64,000 nt of DNA from Candidatus Kapaibacterium sp. (GTDB lineage Bacteria; Bacteroidota; Ignavibacteria; Kapaibacteriales; UBA2268): positions 1 to 64,000 of the forward strand of contig JAOABA010000001.1 in assembly GCA_026418625.1 (NCBI GenBank), written 5' to 3'. The position numbers were made by a program, and so were the translations under genes. Positions within the stretch are counted from its first letter, which is position 1. Every line of letters starts with the position of its first letter. Below are positions 1 to 8,377 of this stretch, piece after piece. Under the pieces are notes generated by a model. The model made no database searches. It worked only from the letters and a program-made list of their open reading frames with translations, and was not told the origin of the DNA.

Positions 1-51
1 TAACAGAGCGAATATGATTTTTATCCGCCTGAGGATTTTCTGTGTCTTCAT
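1..51 (-). CDS. N-terminus of an unidentified, probably exported protein (cut by window start)
   Basis: Seventeen codons are visible, starting at the ATG complementary to 49-51 and running out of the window. The peptide begins MKTQKILRRIKIIFALL, a basic stretch followed by hydrophobic residues, which looks like the start of a signal peptide or membrane anchor. An AGGAG ribosome binding site lies at 60-64, eight bases upstream of the ATG, which supports this start. Nothing more can be said about function. The AT-rich stretch from 65 to 274 shows no further gene. Confidence 0.5.
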   Translation of the reverse strand, partial: MKTQKILRRIKIIFALL

Positions 52-274
52 CTTCTTAACTCCTGATAAATAAAAAAAAATAATTAAAATCTATATCAGC
101 AAATTGCTGCCGGAGTTATTTATATTATTTATTTTTAAATTAACATTAATTAATTAGAATACAAAATAATTTTAACAGATTTTTCATTTTTGCATCCTAT
201 TATATATTAAACACATAAAAATGAAAAAAGTCTCAAAAAAATTAAAAAAATGTTACAAATATTTTGATTTTTCT

Positions 275-1360
275 TTACAAACTGAGAGATTCCCTTCGTT
301 TTGGGTAGGTTCTTCTTAATTCATCAAATTGATATGCCCTCATTTTATCTTCAAATAGCATTGTTTTTAATAAATTAAGATAGTCATCAGAAAATTTTCT
401 GTTGCTTTCCAAAATTTCGAGAAGAGTCAGTATGTTTGTAAAAAGTTCTTTATTAATTGGTTTGAAATCCTTCAGATGGTTATTAATTAAATAATAATCA
501 GGAGTTAATCCAGTTTCGCGATGAAAGAAATCAGCCATCATTTTTACTCCCTTAATTTTTCCATCGAAGGAATAACCAGCAATGTGGGGAGTTGCCATAA
601 AAGAAAGTCTGCAAAGAAGGGAATTTATCAACGGTTCATTCTCCCAAACATCTATTACAGCAAAAAATTTCCTTGCTGAGAGTGCCTGAATTAGAGCATC
701 TTCGTCCACCACTCCCCCTCTTGAAGTATGAATGAAAAGAGAATCTTTTTTTATTAATCCTATTAAGCTATTATCAATTAATTTTAAAGTTGGATATTTT
801 CCGCTTGTTGTCAGTGGAATGTGGTTGGTTATAATATCACACTGTCGGAATATTTCCTCTAATTTAGAATATATAAAATTTTTTGGAAATTCATAAGCTT
901 CATCAAGTAAAGGTGGATCATTTACGTAAATTTCAAGTTCAAGCAAATCCGAATATCCTGCTACTAATTTACCAATATTACCATATCCAATAACACCAAT
1001 TTTTCTTCCCTTTAATTCTATATTATTAATCTGAGCCCATTTAAGTATAGAATATATTACATATTCCGCAACTGAATTTGCATTTGAGCCTTTTGCATCT
1101 GAAAATTTTATGTTATTTTTCGTAAGATATTCCAAATCAACGTGGTCAGTTCCGGATGTCGCTGAACCAATGAATTTTACTTGAGTTCCTTCGAGTAAAT
1201 CTTTATCAACTTTAGTTGTTGAACGAACAAAAAGAAATTCACATTTTTCCTTAATCAAGTCATTATTGGTTAGGTCCCGTCCTTTGAATAGCACAATTTC
1301 ACCACAATTCTTTAAAACATCTTTGAGTAGTGGAATGTTTTCATCAATAAAAATTTTCAT
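275..1360 (-). CDS. pdxB: 4-phosphoerythronate dehydrogenase (PdxB-like)
   Basis: NAD-dependent D-2-hydroxyacid dehydrogenase of 361 residues. PdxB oxidises 4-phospho-D-erythronate in the DXP-dependent route to pyridoxal phosphate. The N-terminus (KIFIDENIP), the NAD-binding motif GVIGYGNIG at 122-130, the TSRGGVVDE motif with catalytic Arg about 214, DVWENEP with Glu about 242 and ATPHIAGYS with His about 259 all match the family. The C-terminus (FDELRRTYPKRRESLSL) resembles the PdxB-specific dimerisation tail rather than SerA or LdhA. It lies 11 bases downstream of the outer-membrane gene on the same strand, so the two are probably co-transcribed. PLP-dependent Kbl and LtaE are encoded elsewhere in the window. 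Confidence 0.88.
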   Translation of the reverse strand: MKIFIDENIPLLKDVLKNCGEIVLFKGRDLTNNDLIKEKCEFLFVRSTTKVDKDLLEGTQVKFIGSATSGTDHVDLEYLTKNNIKFSDAKGSNANSVAEYVIYSILKWAQINNIELKGRKIGVIGYGNIGKLVAGYSDLLELEIYVNDPPLLDEAYEFPKNFIYSKLEEIFRQCDIITNHIPLTTSGKYPTLKLIDNSLIGLIKKDSLFIHTSRGGVVDEDALIQALSARKFFAVIDVWENEPLINSLLCRLSFMATPHIAGYSFDGKIKGVKMMADFFHRETGLTPDYYLINNHLKDFKPINKELFTNILTLLEILESNRKFSDDYLNLLKTMLFEDKMRAYQFDELRRTYPKRRESLSL

Positions 1361-1371
1361 AATTTTTCAGT

Positions 1372-2001
1372 CTAAAAGTAAATAGAAATAATTAATAAAT
1401 GTGAAAATGGTCTAATGCCAAAACTTTTTTCTCCCGGCAGTTCATCTTCTTGTATAATATTACCCATTTTGGCAGTTTTTTTACCAAGGATAGTTTCATA
1501 AAAAATCCCTGACTCAATGCTTAAACTTAAATTTTTTAACAAAAAGTATTCAATTCCAAGACTTAAACCACCGAGTATGCCAAGCTTTTCTTCAGAAATA
1601 ACTAATGAGGAAAAATTAACACCTTCAGTTTTGTTCAAATCATAACTCAATGAAAAATCCATAAAACTATATAACAATATCTTTTCGGACTTTGATAAAT
1701 TTATCTTCAAACCAGAGTTTAAGTAATAATATTCTTTAATCTCTTTCTTATCTGCCTCTGTATTTATTGGTTTTAATGAAGTAATTATTTTTGAATTAAT
1801 ACCCCAAAAAAACCTCAAAGCAAATTTCTCATTCAAATTGAAAGAATATCCAATTTTAAATTTTTCTGACTCATCATTAAAATTAACAAAATTTGAAAGA
1901 GGGAAAATAAAGGAATGGTCATAATCTAATGAATTCTCACTCCTTGCTGTGATAAAACAAAGAAAAAAACAAAAAGAGACTAATATTTTAGATACTGCCA
2001 T
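1372..2001 (-). CDS. small outer-membrane beta-barrel protein, unknown role
   Basis: A 209-residue protein with an N-terminal hydrophobic signal sequence (about residues 1-21, SKILVSFCFFLCFITA). Alternating amphipathic strands follow, and the chain ends in aromatic-rich IISIYF with a terminal Phe, the usual signature of an outer-membrane barrel. Length suggests an eight-stranded barrel of the OmpW/OmpA-like type. No catalytic motif is visible. It is divergent from panB with an 86-base spacer and lies just upstream of pdxB on the same strand. The barrel assignment is by pattern only. Confidence 0.6.
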   Translation of the reverse strand: MAVSKILVSFCFFLCFITARSENSLDYDHSFIFPLSNFVNFNDESEKFKIGYSFNLNEKFALRFFWGINSKIITSLKPINTEADKKEIKEYYYLNSGLKINLSKSEKILLYSFMDFSLSYDLNKTEGVNFSSLVISEEKLGILGGLSLGIEYFLLKNLSLSIESGIFYETILGKKTAKMGNIIQEDELPGEKSFGIRPFSHLLIISIYF

Positions 2002-2087
2002 AAAATATCAAATAATTTAATATTCTTTCCGATAATAAATTATCATATTTTTGTGAATGTTCATTTAACAAAATAGGAAAAATTTAA

Positions 2088-2918
2088 TTGGATTATTCAG
2101 CAAGTTCAAGCTTTGATTCAAAGAGCATTACTACTTTAAGGCTCCAAGAAATGAAAAAATCGGGCATTAAAATTGTTTGCCTAACGGCTTACGATGCTTT
2201 GATTTCAAGAATTTTAGATGAATGTGGAATAGATGTAATTTTAGTCGGGGATTCTTTGGGAAACATTGTTCAGGGAAATGAAACAACATTATCCGTAACA
2301 CTTGAAGAAACTATATATCATACAAAAGCTGTTGTAAAAGGAGCCAAAAGACCATTAATCATTGCTGATATGCCATTTATGACATTTCAGGTTTCTGCCG
2401 ATGAAGCCTTTCGAAATGCAGGAAGAATAATGAAAGAAACAGGTTGTGCTGGTGTCAAACTCGAAGGAGCAAGCGATAATATCCTTCAAGGTCTCCCCCG
2501 AATGACTGAGTCAGGAAGATATGTCATGGGACATCTTGGATTAACCCCTCAAAGTATTAACAAATTTGGATCATACAGAGCAAGAGGGAAGGAAGAAAAA
2601 GAAGCAGAAAAAATATTCGAAGATGCTCAAAAACTTCAAGAAGCTGGTGCTTTTGCAATTGTTTTGGAGAAAATACCCGCAGAATTAGGGAAAAAAATCA
2701 CTGAATCCCTTTCTATACCCACAATTGGGATTGGTGCCGGACCTTACTGCGATGGTCAAATACTTGTTTATACTGATATGCTTGGCTTAACGGTTGATTT
2801 TAACCCCCGTTTTGTTCGCCGATATGCCTATTTGAACGATGAAATAAAATTAGCTGTAAAGAATTATATTGAAGATGTTAAAAATCAGGATTTCCCTTCA
2901 ATGGAGGAAAGTTATTAA
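2088..2918 (+). CDS. panB: 3-methyl-2-oxobutanoate hydroxymethyltransferase
   Basis: PanB transfers a hydroxymethyl group from methylenetetrahydrofolate to alpha-ketoisovalerate, the first committed step of pantothenate synthesis. The 276-residue chain has the TIM-barrel motifs: LTAYDA, GDSLGN with metal ligand Asp55, IADMPF with Asp94, KLEGA with Glu126, and VLEKIP with catalytic Glu194. The start is a TTG at 2088 preceded by AGGAAA at about 2074-2079; no in-frame ATG precedes the conserved core. A TATTTTTG box at 2046-2053 resembles a Bacteroidota -7 element, but no TTG sits at the right distance. The TAA stop overlaps the next start (TAATG), so the lipoprotein downstream is probably translationally coupled. 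Confidence 0.95.
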   Translation: MDYSASSSFDSKSITTLRLQEMKKSGIKIVCLTAYDALISRILDECGIDVILVGDSLGNIVQGNETTLSVTLEETIYHTKAVVKGAKRPLIIADMPFMTFQVSADEAFRNAGRIMKETGCAGVKLEGASDNILQGLPRMTESGRYVMGHLGLTPQSINKFGSYRARGKEEKEAEKIFEDAQKLQEAGAFAIVLEKIPAELGKKITESLSIPTIGIGAGPYCDGQILVYTDMLGLTVDFNPRFVRRYAYLNDEIKLAVKNYIEDVKNQDFPSMEESY

Positions 2919-3301
2919 TGAAAATCCTAATACTAACAATTTTGAGTTTAGCGAGTTTATTTATCTTTGATTCTTGTAATGATCCAATTGTAACTTCAGG
3001 TAAAAATATTATTTTCCCTGATTCTAACGTTAGCTATCAATATCACGTTCAACCTCTTCTAAGATACACTTGTAATTATCCCGGTTGCCACGATATCACA
3101 AATCCCATAATGGCAACTTATTTTGATTTGATAATTGCTGGTGCTGGAAGTATTGTCAGACCCGGTGACCCTGATAGAAGCAGGTTAATTTATATACTTG
3201 AAGGAAAGGAACCTCATTATCCTTATGTATATTGGGAAATAACAGAAAATCAACGAAAAGGACTGAGAAAATGGATAGCAGAAGGTGCTCAAAATAACTA
3301 A
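2918..3301 (+). CDS. small lipoprotein with a CX4CH haem-like motif
   Basis: A 127-residue protein with a hydrophobic N-terminus and a lipobox-like FDSC (Cys20), so probably a membrane-anchored lipoprotein facing the periplasm. Residues 52-58 read CNYPGCH, a CX4CH spacing rather than the standard CXXCH. The later stretch VRPGDPDRSRLIYIL and the end WIAEGAQNN match the pattern of single-domain cytochrome c-like modules found in Bacteroidota and Planctomycetes, in which PGDP follows the haem site. The usual MPP motif supplying the distal Met is not visible. Its start overlaps the panB stop by one base, and its stop overlaps the convergent ptsI stop by four. Haem attachment is uncertain. Confidence 0.6.
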   Translation: MKILILTILSLASLFIFDSCNDPIVTSGKNIIFPDSNVSYQYHVQPLLRYTCNYPGCHDITNPIMATYFDLIIAGAGSIVRPGDPDRSRLIYILEGKEPHYPYVYWEITENQRKGLRKWIAEGAQNN

Positions 3302-5085
3302 TTAAGAGCAAGTAATTTTCTTACCTCATCATGAGTCTGGCATTTTAGAATTTCATCAGCAAATTTAACCGCTTCACTAAATTTAATTTCTCTTGTTCTT
3401 TTTTTCAGTTCCAAAAAAGATGTTGGTGAAACACTTAATTCAGTAACTCCCATTCCTATAAGAATAGATGTAGCTGCTAAATGTCCAGCAAGTTCACCAC
3501 AAATACTAACAGGTATATTGGCTTCTCTAGCAGCATCTATCGTCATCTTAATTAATTTTAAAACTGCAGGATGAAAAGAATCAAAAACATCAGAAACTAA
3601 TTCATTGGTTCTATCAGCAGCTAATGTGTATTGTGTTAGATCATTTGTTCCAATACTAAAAAAATTAGCATAATTTGAAAACACTTTTGATTGAATTGCG
3701 GCAGCAGGGGTTTCAATCATAACACCGAACGGGCAATTATTATCAAAAATTTTGCCTTCATCTTTAAGTTGATTTTTGCATTCTTCGAATATTTCTCTTG
3801 ATTTAATTATTTCTTTTACACTTGTAATCATTGGCAGCATAACAGAAACATTTCTTGTTTCGGAAGCTAAGAGAATAGCTCTGAATTGAGTTTTCAATAT
3901 ATCTTTTCGATAAAGCAGAAATCTAATACCTCTAAAACCAAGAGCTGGGTTTGTCTCTTTGTGCGGCATTCCGGGGGCTTCTTTGTCACTACCAATATCA
4001 AATACCCTAAATGTAACAGGATTTGGATAAATCTGTTCGGCAATATGTTTATACCATTGATATTGTTCTTCCTCGTCAGGGAATTTGTCCATATTACTTA
4101 ATAAAATTTCTGTTCTGACAAGACCAATTCCATCAGTTGAAAGTAACAATGTAGTTTCTAAATCTCCTTGAACATTAATATTTGTTTTTAAGAAAATTCT
4201 GTGCTTGTCCTTAGTTTCGGATGGTAGAGAAATCAGCTTACCTAATCTCTTTCTATAAGCTTTTTCTTTGCTTTTTAATATCTCATATTCATTAAGAGTC
4301 TCTTTGTCTGGATTAATAATAACCAATCCTTTATAGCCGTCTGCAATGATAAAATCATTTTCCTTAATAACTTCGGTTGCATTTTTAACGCCGATAATTT
4401 CCGGAATCTGATAAGCTCTTGCAAGAATTGAACTATGGGATGATATTCCACCAAGTTCAGTGATAATAGCAGAAATTTTTGAGTCTCTAAAATTTACGAC
4501 ATCGGTTGGAGTTACGTATTTCGAAACAACCAATTTACCGGGCAAAATATCACGTTTAATCTTTTTCTTTCTTAGTATTTCAATAATTCTTTCTTTAATA
4601 TTATCTAATTCTATAGCACGCTCTCTTAACAAAAAATCATTTGAATTTTGTAAATTTTGTTTTTGGGCATCAAACTCTTGAATAATTGAGCTTTCGGCTG
4701 TGTAACAGCTTTGAATTCTTTTTTTTATCCCATTGATTAAATAAGGGTCTGATATGATGAGTATATTTGTTTCTATAACTGCGTGAATGTTTTTTGATTC
4801 AAATTGAACCTTTCTTAGTGCAAGATAATATTCAGAGATTAATTCATTTTTAGCACTTTCGAACTTTTCCAACTCTTCATTAATTTTTGATTTTTCAATA
4901 GTTTCGGTTGGAATTACAACTGTTTCTGGTTTGATAACAAATGCATATCCGTAAGCTATGCCCGGAGAAGATGGTATACCCCTAAAAATTGAATTGTTAG
5001 TATAATTTTCATTATGATTATCATCTACAATTAATCTATCATCAATTTGAATCTTACTATCCATATTAAATTCAGATGTGTTCAT
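3298..5085 (-). CDS. ptsI: PTS enzyme I (phosphoenolpyruvate-protein phosphotransferase)
   Basis: Enzyme I takes phosphate from PEP and passes it to HPr. The 595-residue chain has the whole architecture: N-terminal core starting at about residue 34 (FRGIPSSPGIAYG), phospho-His217 in GGISSHSSILARA, and a PEP-binding barrel with FSIGTNDLTQYTLAADR and catalytic SICGELAG near the C-terminus. Residues 1-33 are an Asn/Asp-rich extension that typical enzyme I lacks; Met8 is an alternative start that shortens it only slightly. No HPr or EII gene is in the window. The start overlaps the end of the hybrid kinase gene by 14 bases, so translation is probably coupled. A regulatory rather than sugar-uptake PTS is possible (inference). 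Confidence 0.93.
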   Translation of the reverse strand: MNTSEFNMDSKIQIDDRLIVDDNHNENYTNNSIFRGIPSSPGIAYGYAFVIKPETVVIPTETIEKSKINEELEKFESAKNELISEYYLALRKVQFESKNIHAVIETNILIISDPYLINGIKKRIQSCYTAESSIIQEFDAQKQNLQNSNDFLLRERAIELDNIKERIIEILRKKKIKRDILPGKLVVSKYVTPTDVVNFRDSKISAIITELGGISSHSSILARAYQIPEIIGVKNATEVIKENDFIIADGYKGLVIINPDKETLNEYEILKSKEKAYRKRLGKLISLPSETKDKHRIFLKTNINVQGDLETTLLLSTDGIGLVRTEILLSNMDKFPDEEEQYQWYKHIAEQIYPNPVTFRVFDIGSDKEAPGMPHKETNPALGFRGIRFLLYRKDILKTQFRAILLASETRNVSVMLPMITSVKEIIKSREIFEECKNQLKDEGKIFDNNCPFGVMIETPAAAIQSKVFSNYANFFSIGTNDLTQYTLAADRTNELVSDVFDSFHPAVLKLIKMTIDAAREANIPVSICGELAGHLAATSILIGMGVTELSVSPTSFLELKKRTREIKFSEAVKFADEILKCQTHDEVRKLLALN

Positions 5086-7144
5086 TTATTTTGTTGAGAA
5101 AATTCAAGAATTCTTTTAAACTTTTATTTATTTCAAGAACTCTAAAATTATCAGTAAGATTAATCAAATATTTGCCAAACTCAAATAATGGAACTAAGCT
5201 GTTTTTATAACCGAAATCGGCTATATTGATTCCAAGCTCTTTGATTTTTCTAATAACAGGTATATTTATCAGTTCAGCAGTCTCTTCTAAAAAGTTATTA
5301 ACGAGATCAAGTTTGATTTGATAATTAATACTCATATTTTCTAAATAAGAATAGTCAAAGCCGATATTATTTGAATTAATGTGATTTTCGTAAGTAATTA
5401 CTTTTTCGTATTTTAAAAATTTCATTAATTCTTTGTATAGAACAGCTCTTGGTAACGGTTTAGTCAAATATCCATCAACACCAGATTCCCAGATTAACCT
5501 TTCTTCCTCTTTCATAGCGTGGGCAGTCAGGGCTATAACAAAAATGGATTTAAATCGAGAGTTATTTTTGATTATCCTTGTTGTTGTCATACCATCGAGA
5601 ATTGGCATTGTCGTATCAATCAAAATAAGATCAGGTATAACCCTATCAATAATTTCAAGAACTTCCTGACCATTTGTTGCTTCTATAACACTCAGTCCAG
5701 TTCCCGATAGAAATTCTTTAATCAATCGGCGATTAAGGGCATCATCATCAGCTACAATGATAGTTTGAGGTAAAAATGCTATTTCATTAATATTAATTTT
5801 TTCATCAATTTCCTCAAATTTATATTCCTCCTTCGACCAGCAATCAATATTTTGAAAGGATACTTTGAAGGTTGAACCAAATCCGGGCGAACTTTCAACT
5901 CCAATTGTTCCGCCCATCGCCTCCACCAATCTTTTACTAATTGTTAATCCTAAACCTGTTCCACCGTATTTTCTTGTAGTTTCGGCTGATTCTTGAGTAA
6001 AAGATTCAAAGATTTTTTCAAGTTGGTCAGGTGCAATTCCGATACCTGTGTCAATTACCTCAATTGTAAGATCACCTTTGTTAATATTTTTATCAAATTC
6101 TTCAATAACTTTAATCTTAATTTTACCATTATCAGTAAATTTAATAGCGTTCCCCAAAAGGTTAATTAAAACCTGCCTTATTCTAATTTCATCGAGAAAA
6201 TATAAACCTCTGGAACCTTTAACAAATTCAATTTCTAAAATATTACCTTTTCTTTCGTTTTCAGGTGTAAATATTCCTGCTACCTCTTTTACAACTGATT
6301 GTATATCAACTTTATCGAACTTTAATTCAATTTTCCCCGCTTCAATTTTTGATAAGTCTAAAATGTCATTTATTAAAGTTAGTAGATTTCTCCCGCTGTT
6401 GATAATCGTTTTTATCATACCACGATCTTGTTCGCCATTGGCTTTGTCCAGCAATATTTCACTAAAACCAAGGATTGAATTAAGTGGGGTTCTTATTTCG
6501 TGTGACATATTTGCAAGGAATTCACTTTTTAGTTTATTAGCGACTTCAGCTCCGATTTTTTCCTGTCTCATTCTCATTTCATTTTCATAAGCTCTTTTAC
6601 CATATATAATTTGAGCAGTCTGAACTCCAATAATAGAAAGGATTTTTAAATCACTATCTGTAAAGCCACCTTCTTTTACTTTATTATATAAGACAATAAT
6701 GCCAAGAATTTTTCCTTTTAAAAATAATGGAGCAGCAATGAGTGACCTTATACCAGTAGTTTGATTTTCATCAAAATTGAACCTGCTGTCATTTAATAAA
6801 TCATTTATAATAAGTCCTTTTTGCTCTTTGACTATCCAGCCAATTATTTGAACACCAAGATGAAAAGAAAAATTGTGTGCCTTTGTATCTGTTTTTCGAA
6901 TTACTGTTTTCAAGAGTTTTTCAGAATTAGATTCTTCTAATAAATGAATAACTCCCTGTTCAACACCTAAATGAATAATGCACTTTTTAATTATCATTTC
7001 AAGCACCTTGTCTTCGGAAATCTCTGTTCCAAGGCTCATCGAGACATCATTTAGGATTTTTAATTCACCAATTGACTCACGCAATCTCCTATTTTCTTCT
7101 CTTAATTTTTCTATTTCATTATGTAATAGAGCTTTGTCTTCCAT
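5072..7144 (-). CDS. hybrid sensor histidine kinase (GAF-HisKA-HATPase-REC)
   Basis: A 690-residue cytoplasmic kinase without membrane segments. An N-terminal coiled coil (about 1-35) leads to a GAF domain (about 40-185), then HisKA with phospho-acceptor His215 in FLANMSHEIRTPLNS. The ATPase domain follows (GNAIKFT about 331-337, DTGIGI, GGTGLGL about 394-400), then a receiver domain with ADDD near 465-468, phospho-acceptor Asp510 (LILIDTTMP) and the conserved Lys in YLTKP. Residues about 585-690 are helical and placed where an HPt domain often sits, but no HPt-type His motif is visible. It is followed by ptsI with a 14-base overlap and preceded, 82 bases away, by four small proteins and a Ser/Thr kinase on the same strand. 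Confidence 0.92.
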   Translation of the reverse strand: MEDKALLHNEIEKLREENRRLRESIGELKILNDVSMSLGTEISEDKVLEMIIKKCIIHLGVEQGVIHLLEESNSEKLLKTVIRKTDTKAHNFSFHLGVQIIGWIVKEQKGLIINDLLNDSRFNFDENQTTGIRSLIAAPLFLKGKILGIIVLYNKVKEGGFTDSDLKILSIIGVQTAQIIYGKRAYENEMRMRQEKIGAEVANKLKSEFLANMSHEIRTPLNSILGFSEILLDKANGEQDRGMIKTIINSGRNLLTLINDILDLSKIEAGKIELKFDKVDIQSVVKEVAGIFTPENERKGNILEIEFVKGSRGLYFLDEIRIRQVLINLLGNAIKFTDNGKIKIKVIEEFDKNINKGDLTIEVIDTGIGIAPDQLEKIFESFTQESAETTRKYGGTGLGLTISKRLVEAMGGTIGVESSPGFGSTFKVSFQNIDCWSKEEYKFEEIDEKININEIAFLPQTIIVADDDALNRRLIKEFLSGTGLSVIEATNGQEVLEIIDRVIPDLILIDTTMPILDGMTTTRIIKNNSRFKSIFVIALTAHAMKEEERLIWESGVDGYLTKPLPRAVLYKELMKFLKYEKVITYENHINSNNIGFDYSYLENMSINYQIKLDLVNNFLEETAELINIPVIRKIKELGINIADFGYKNSLVPLFEFGKYLINLTDNFRVLEINKSLKEFLNFLNKINEHI

Positions 7145-7226
7145 TTTTTAAATGAATTGTGAAAATACCTATAAATTAGAATATTCATTCTCTTTATTTA
7201 CTTAAGAAATATAGTATTAATAATTA

Positions 7227-7574
7227 TTAATAATTTCTTCTGATAATAACTTCTGGATCATCAATTATTATTTTGCCATTTTTAAAAATTGCCACGAAAT
7301 ATTTATATTTACCATTTGGTGCATCAGATAAGACTTCTAAATCACCCTGAAATATATTACCTTTCCTTTCTAAGTGAATTTGTGTCTCCTTAAAAGGCGA
7401 ATTCCAACCAAAAAAAAGTGTTACTGCTTCTGCATCACAGTTACAAATAGGTTTAAACCTGTCTTTTGGCTTAATAACAGGTATTTTAGTAGGATACTCA
7501 AATCCTCTTTCATCTGAATATTCATTATTAAATGAAAATTCAAACTTGACTTCTGCGGTTTCATTAAATTCCAT
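7227..7574 (-). CDS. small beta-rich protein with the shared IIRR tail, CBM48-like
   Basis: A 115-residue protein without signal peptide. The region FFGWNSPFKETQIHLERKG, then GKYKYFVAIFKNGKIIIDDP, looks like the early-set (CBM48/AMPK-glycogen-binding-like) pattern of W, GxYxYxF and a final DP. The last residues, DDPEVIIRRNY, match the tails of the three genes upstream (7602, 7952, 8378). AAAGGA precedes the start. It is the last of the four small genes and the closest to the hybrid kinase gene. The fold assignment is weak; glucan binding should not be assumed. Function unknown. Confidence 0.6.
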   Translation of the reverse strand: MEFNETAEVKFEFSFNNEYSDERGFEYPTKIPVIKPKDRFKPICNCDAEAVTLFFGWNSPFKETQIHLERKGNIFQGDLEVLSDAPNGKYKYFVAIFKNGKIIIDDPEVIIRRNY

Positions 7575-7601
7575 TTTTTTGTCCTTTAAATATTTAAAAA
7601 T

Positions 7602-7928
7602 TTATCTTCGAATGACAACATCTGTGTCAGTGTTTGTGATTGTTGTTTGACCTCCTACTTGTTGTAAAGCAGCAGTAAAAATAGTGGCAGGAGTTTGACC
7701 AGTAAATGTCTGGTCAATTATCGTTGTTATTTCCTGAAGACCACTTATAGGGTTTAATTGAGAAACAAAAACTCTACCTAAAACTGCAGGATTATTGGTT
7801 ATACTTAAGGAAAATTGCTGATTACCCGCTTGTCTTGACCAAATAATGGAATTATCTGTTCCGAGAATAATATCCTTAGGCATTATAACCCTACCATCGG
7901 GTTGAATGATTAAATTAATTTGTGGCAT
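7602..7928 (-). CDS. small beta-rich protein with the shared IIRR-type tail
   Basis: A 108-residue Thr-rich protein without signal peptide or membrane segment. It has NSIIWSRQAGNQQFSLSI near residue 27, a W-containing strand that parallels NLINWNLQIN in the 7952 gene and DQIRWVIQNN in the 8378 gene. It ends in TDTDVVIRR, aligning with the tails of its neighbours but stopping exactly after the double Arg. A strong AAGGAG lies upstream of the ATG. It appears to be one of four diverged paralogues in a row. No known family recognised. Confidence 0.6.
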   Translation of the reverse strand: MPQINLIIQPDGRVIMPKDIILGTDNSIIWSRQAGNQQFSLSITNNPAVLGRVFVSQLNPISGLQEITTIIDQTFTGQTPATIFTAALQQVGGQTTITNTDTDVVIRR

Positions 7929-7951
7929 AAAATCTCCTTATATTAAAAAAA

Positions 7952-8299
7952 TTATCCTTGATTGCCTGGAGCTGGTCTTCTGATTATGATATCAACATCA
8001 TCAGAAACGACCTTCGGAGGATTACAGTAACACAATATAAATGTTGCTCTGACAGTTTGATCCCTAATAACAGTTATGCCAGTTTGCAAGTTCTGCATAT
8101 TAGTTACAGACCCTTTAATAACTTTTATTTCATTATTATTATCTAAATAAGAAATTACTACAGAAAAAAAGTTTGGTGGTGTAGGTGGTGTTGTGTTGAT
8201 CTGAAGGTTCCAGTTAATAAGATTTTCAGTAATAACTGTATTTTTGATTAATACTAAATCTAAATTTGTCCCATTAAATGGTATGTTAACATTTTGCAT
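7952..8299 (-). CDS. small beta-rich protein with the shared IIRR-type tail
   Basis: A 115-residue protein starting at the ATG complementary to 8297-8299. A TTG further upstream (8311) would add four residues, but it overlaps the GAGGT ribosome binding site of the ATG, so the ATG is preferred. The protein is rich in Asn and Thr, has NLINWNLQINTTPPTPP near residue 30, and ends in DDVDIIIRRPAPGNQG. The DDVDIII[RK]RP segment is identical in core to that of the 8378 gene. Probably cytoplasmic. A two-Cys stretch (ILCYCN) precedes the tail. Function unknown. Confidence 0.6.
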   Translation of the reverse strand: MQNVNIPFNGTNLDLVLIKNTVITENLINWNLQINTTPPTPPNFFSVVISYLDNNNEIKVIKGSVTNMQNLQTGITVIRDQTVRATFILCYCNPPKVVSDDVDIIIRRPAPGNQG

Positions 8300-8377
8300 A
8301 TTATACCTCAAAAATTTAAAAAAATGTTCATTATTTATCTAAAAATAAATTTTTACGAAAATTTAAAAAGGCTAAAT

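Noticed and set aside
6048-6590. Plus-strand open frame of 180 codons inside the hybrid kinase gene
   Set aside because: It lies antisense to well-conserved HisKA and ATPase motifs, has a Ser/Leu/Ile-biased composition typical of shadow frames, and has no ribosome binding site.
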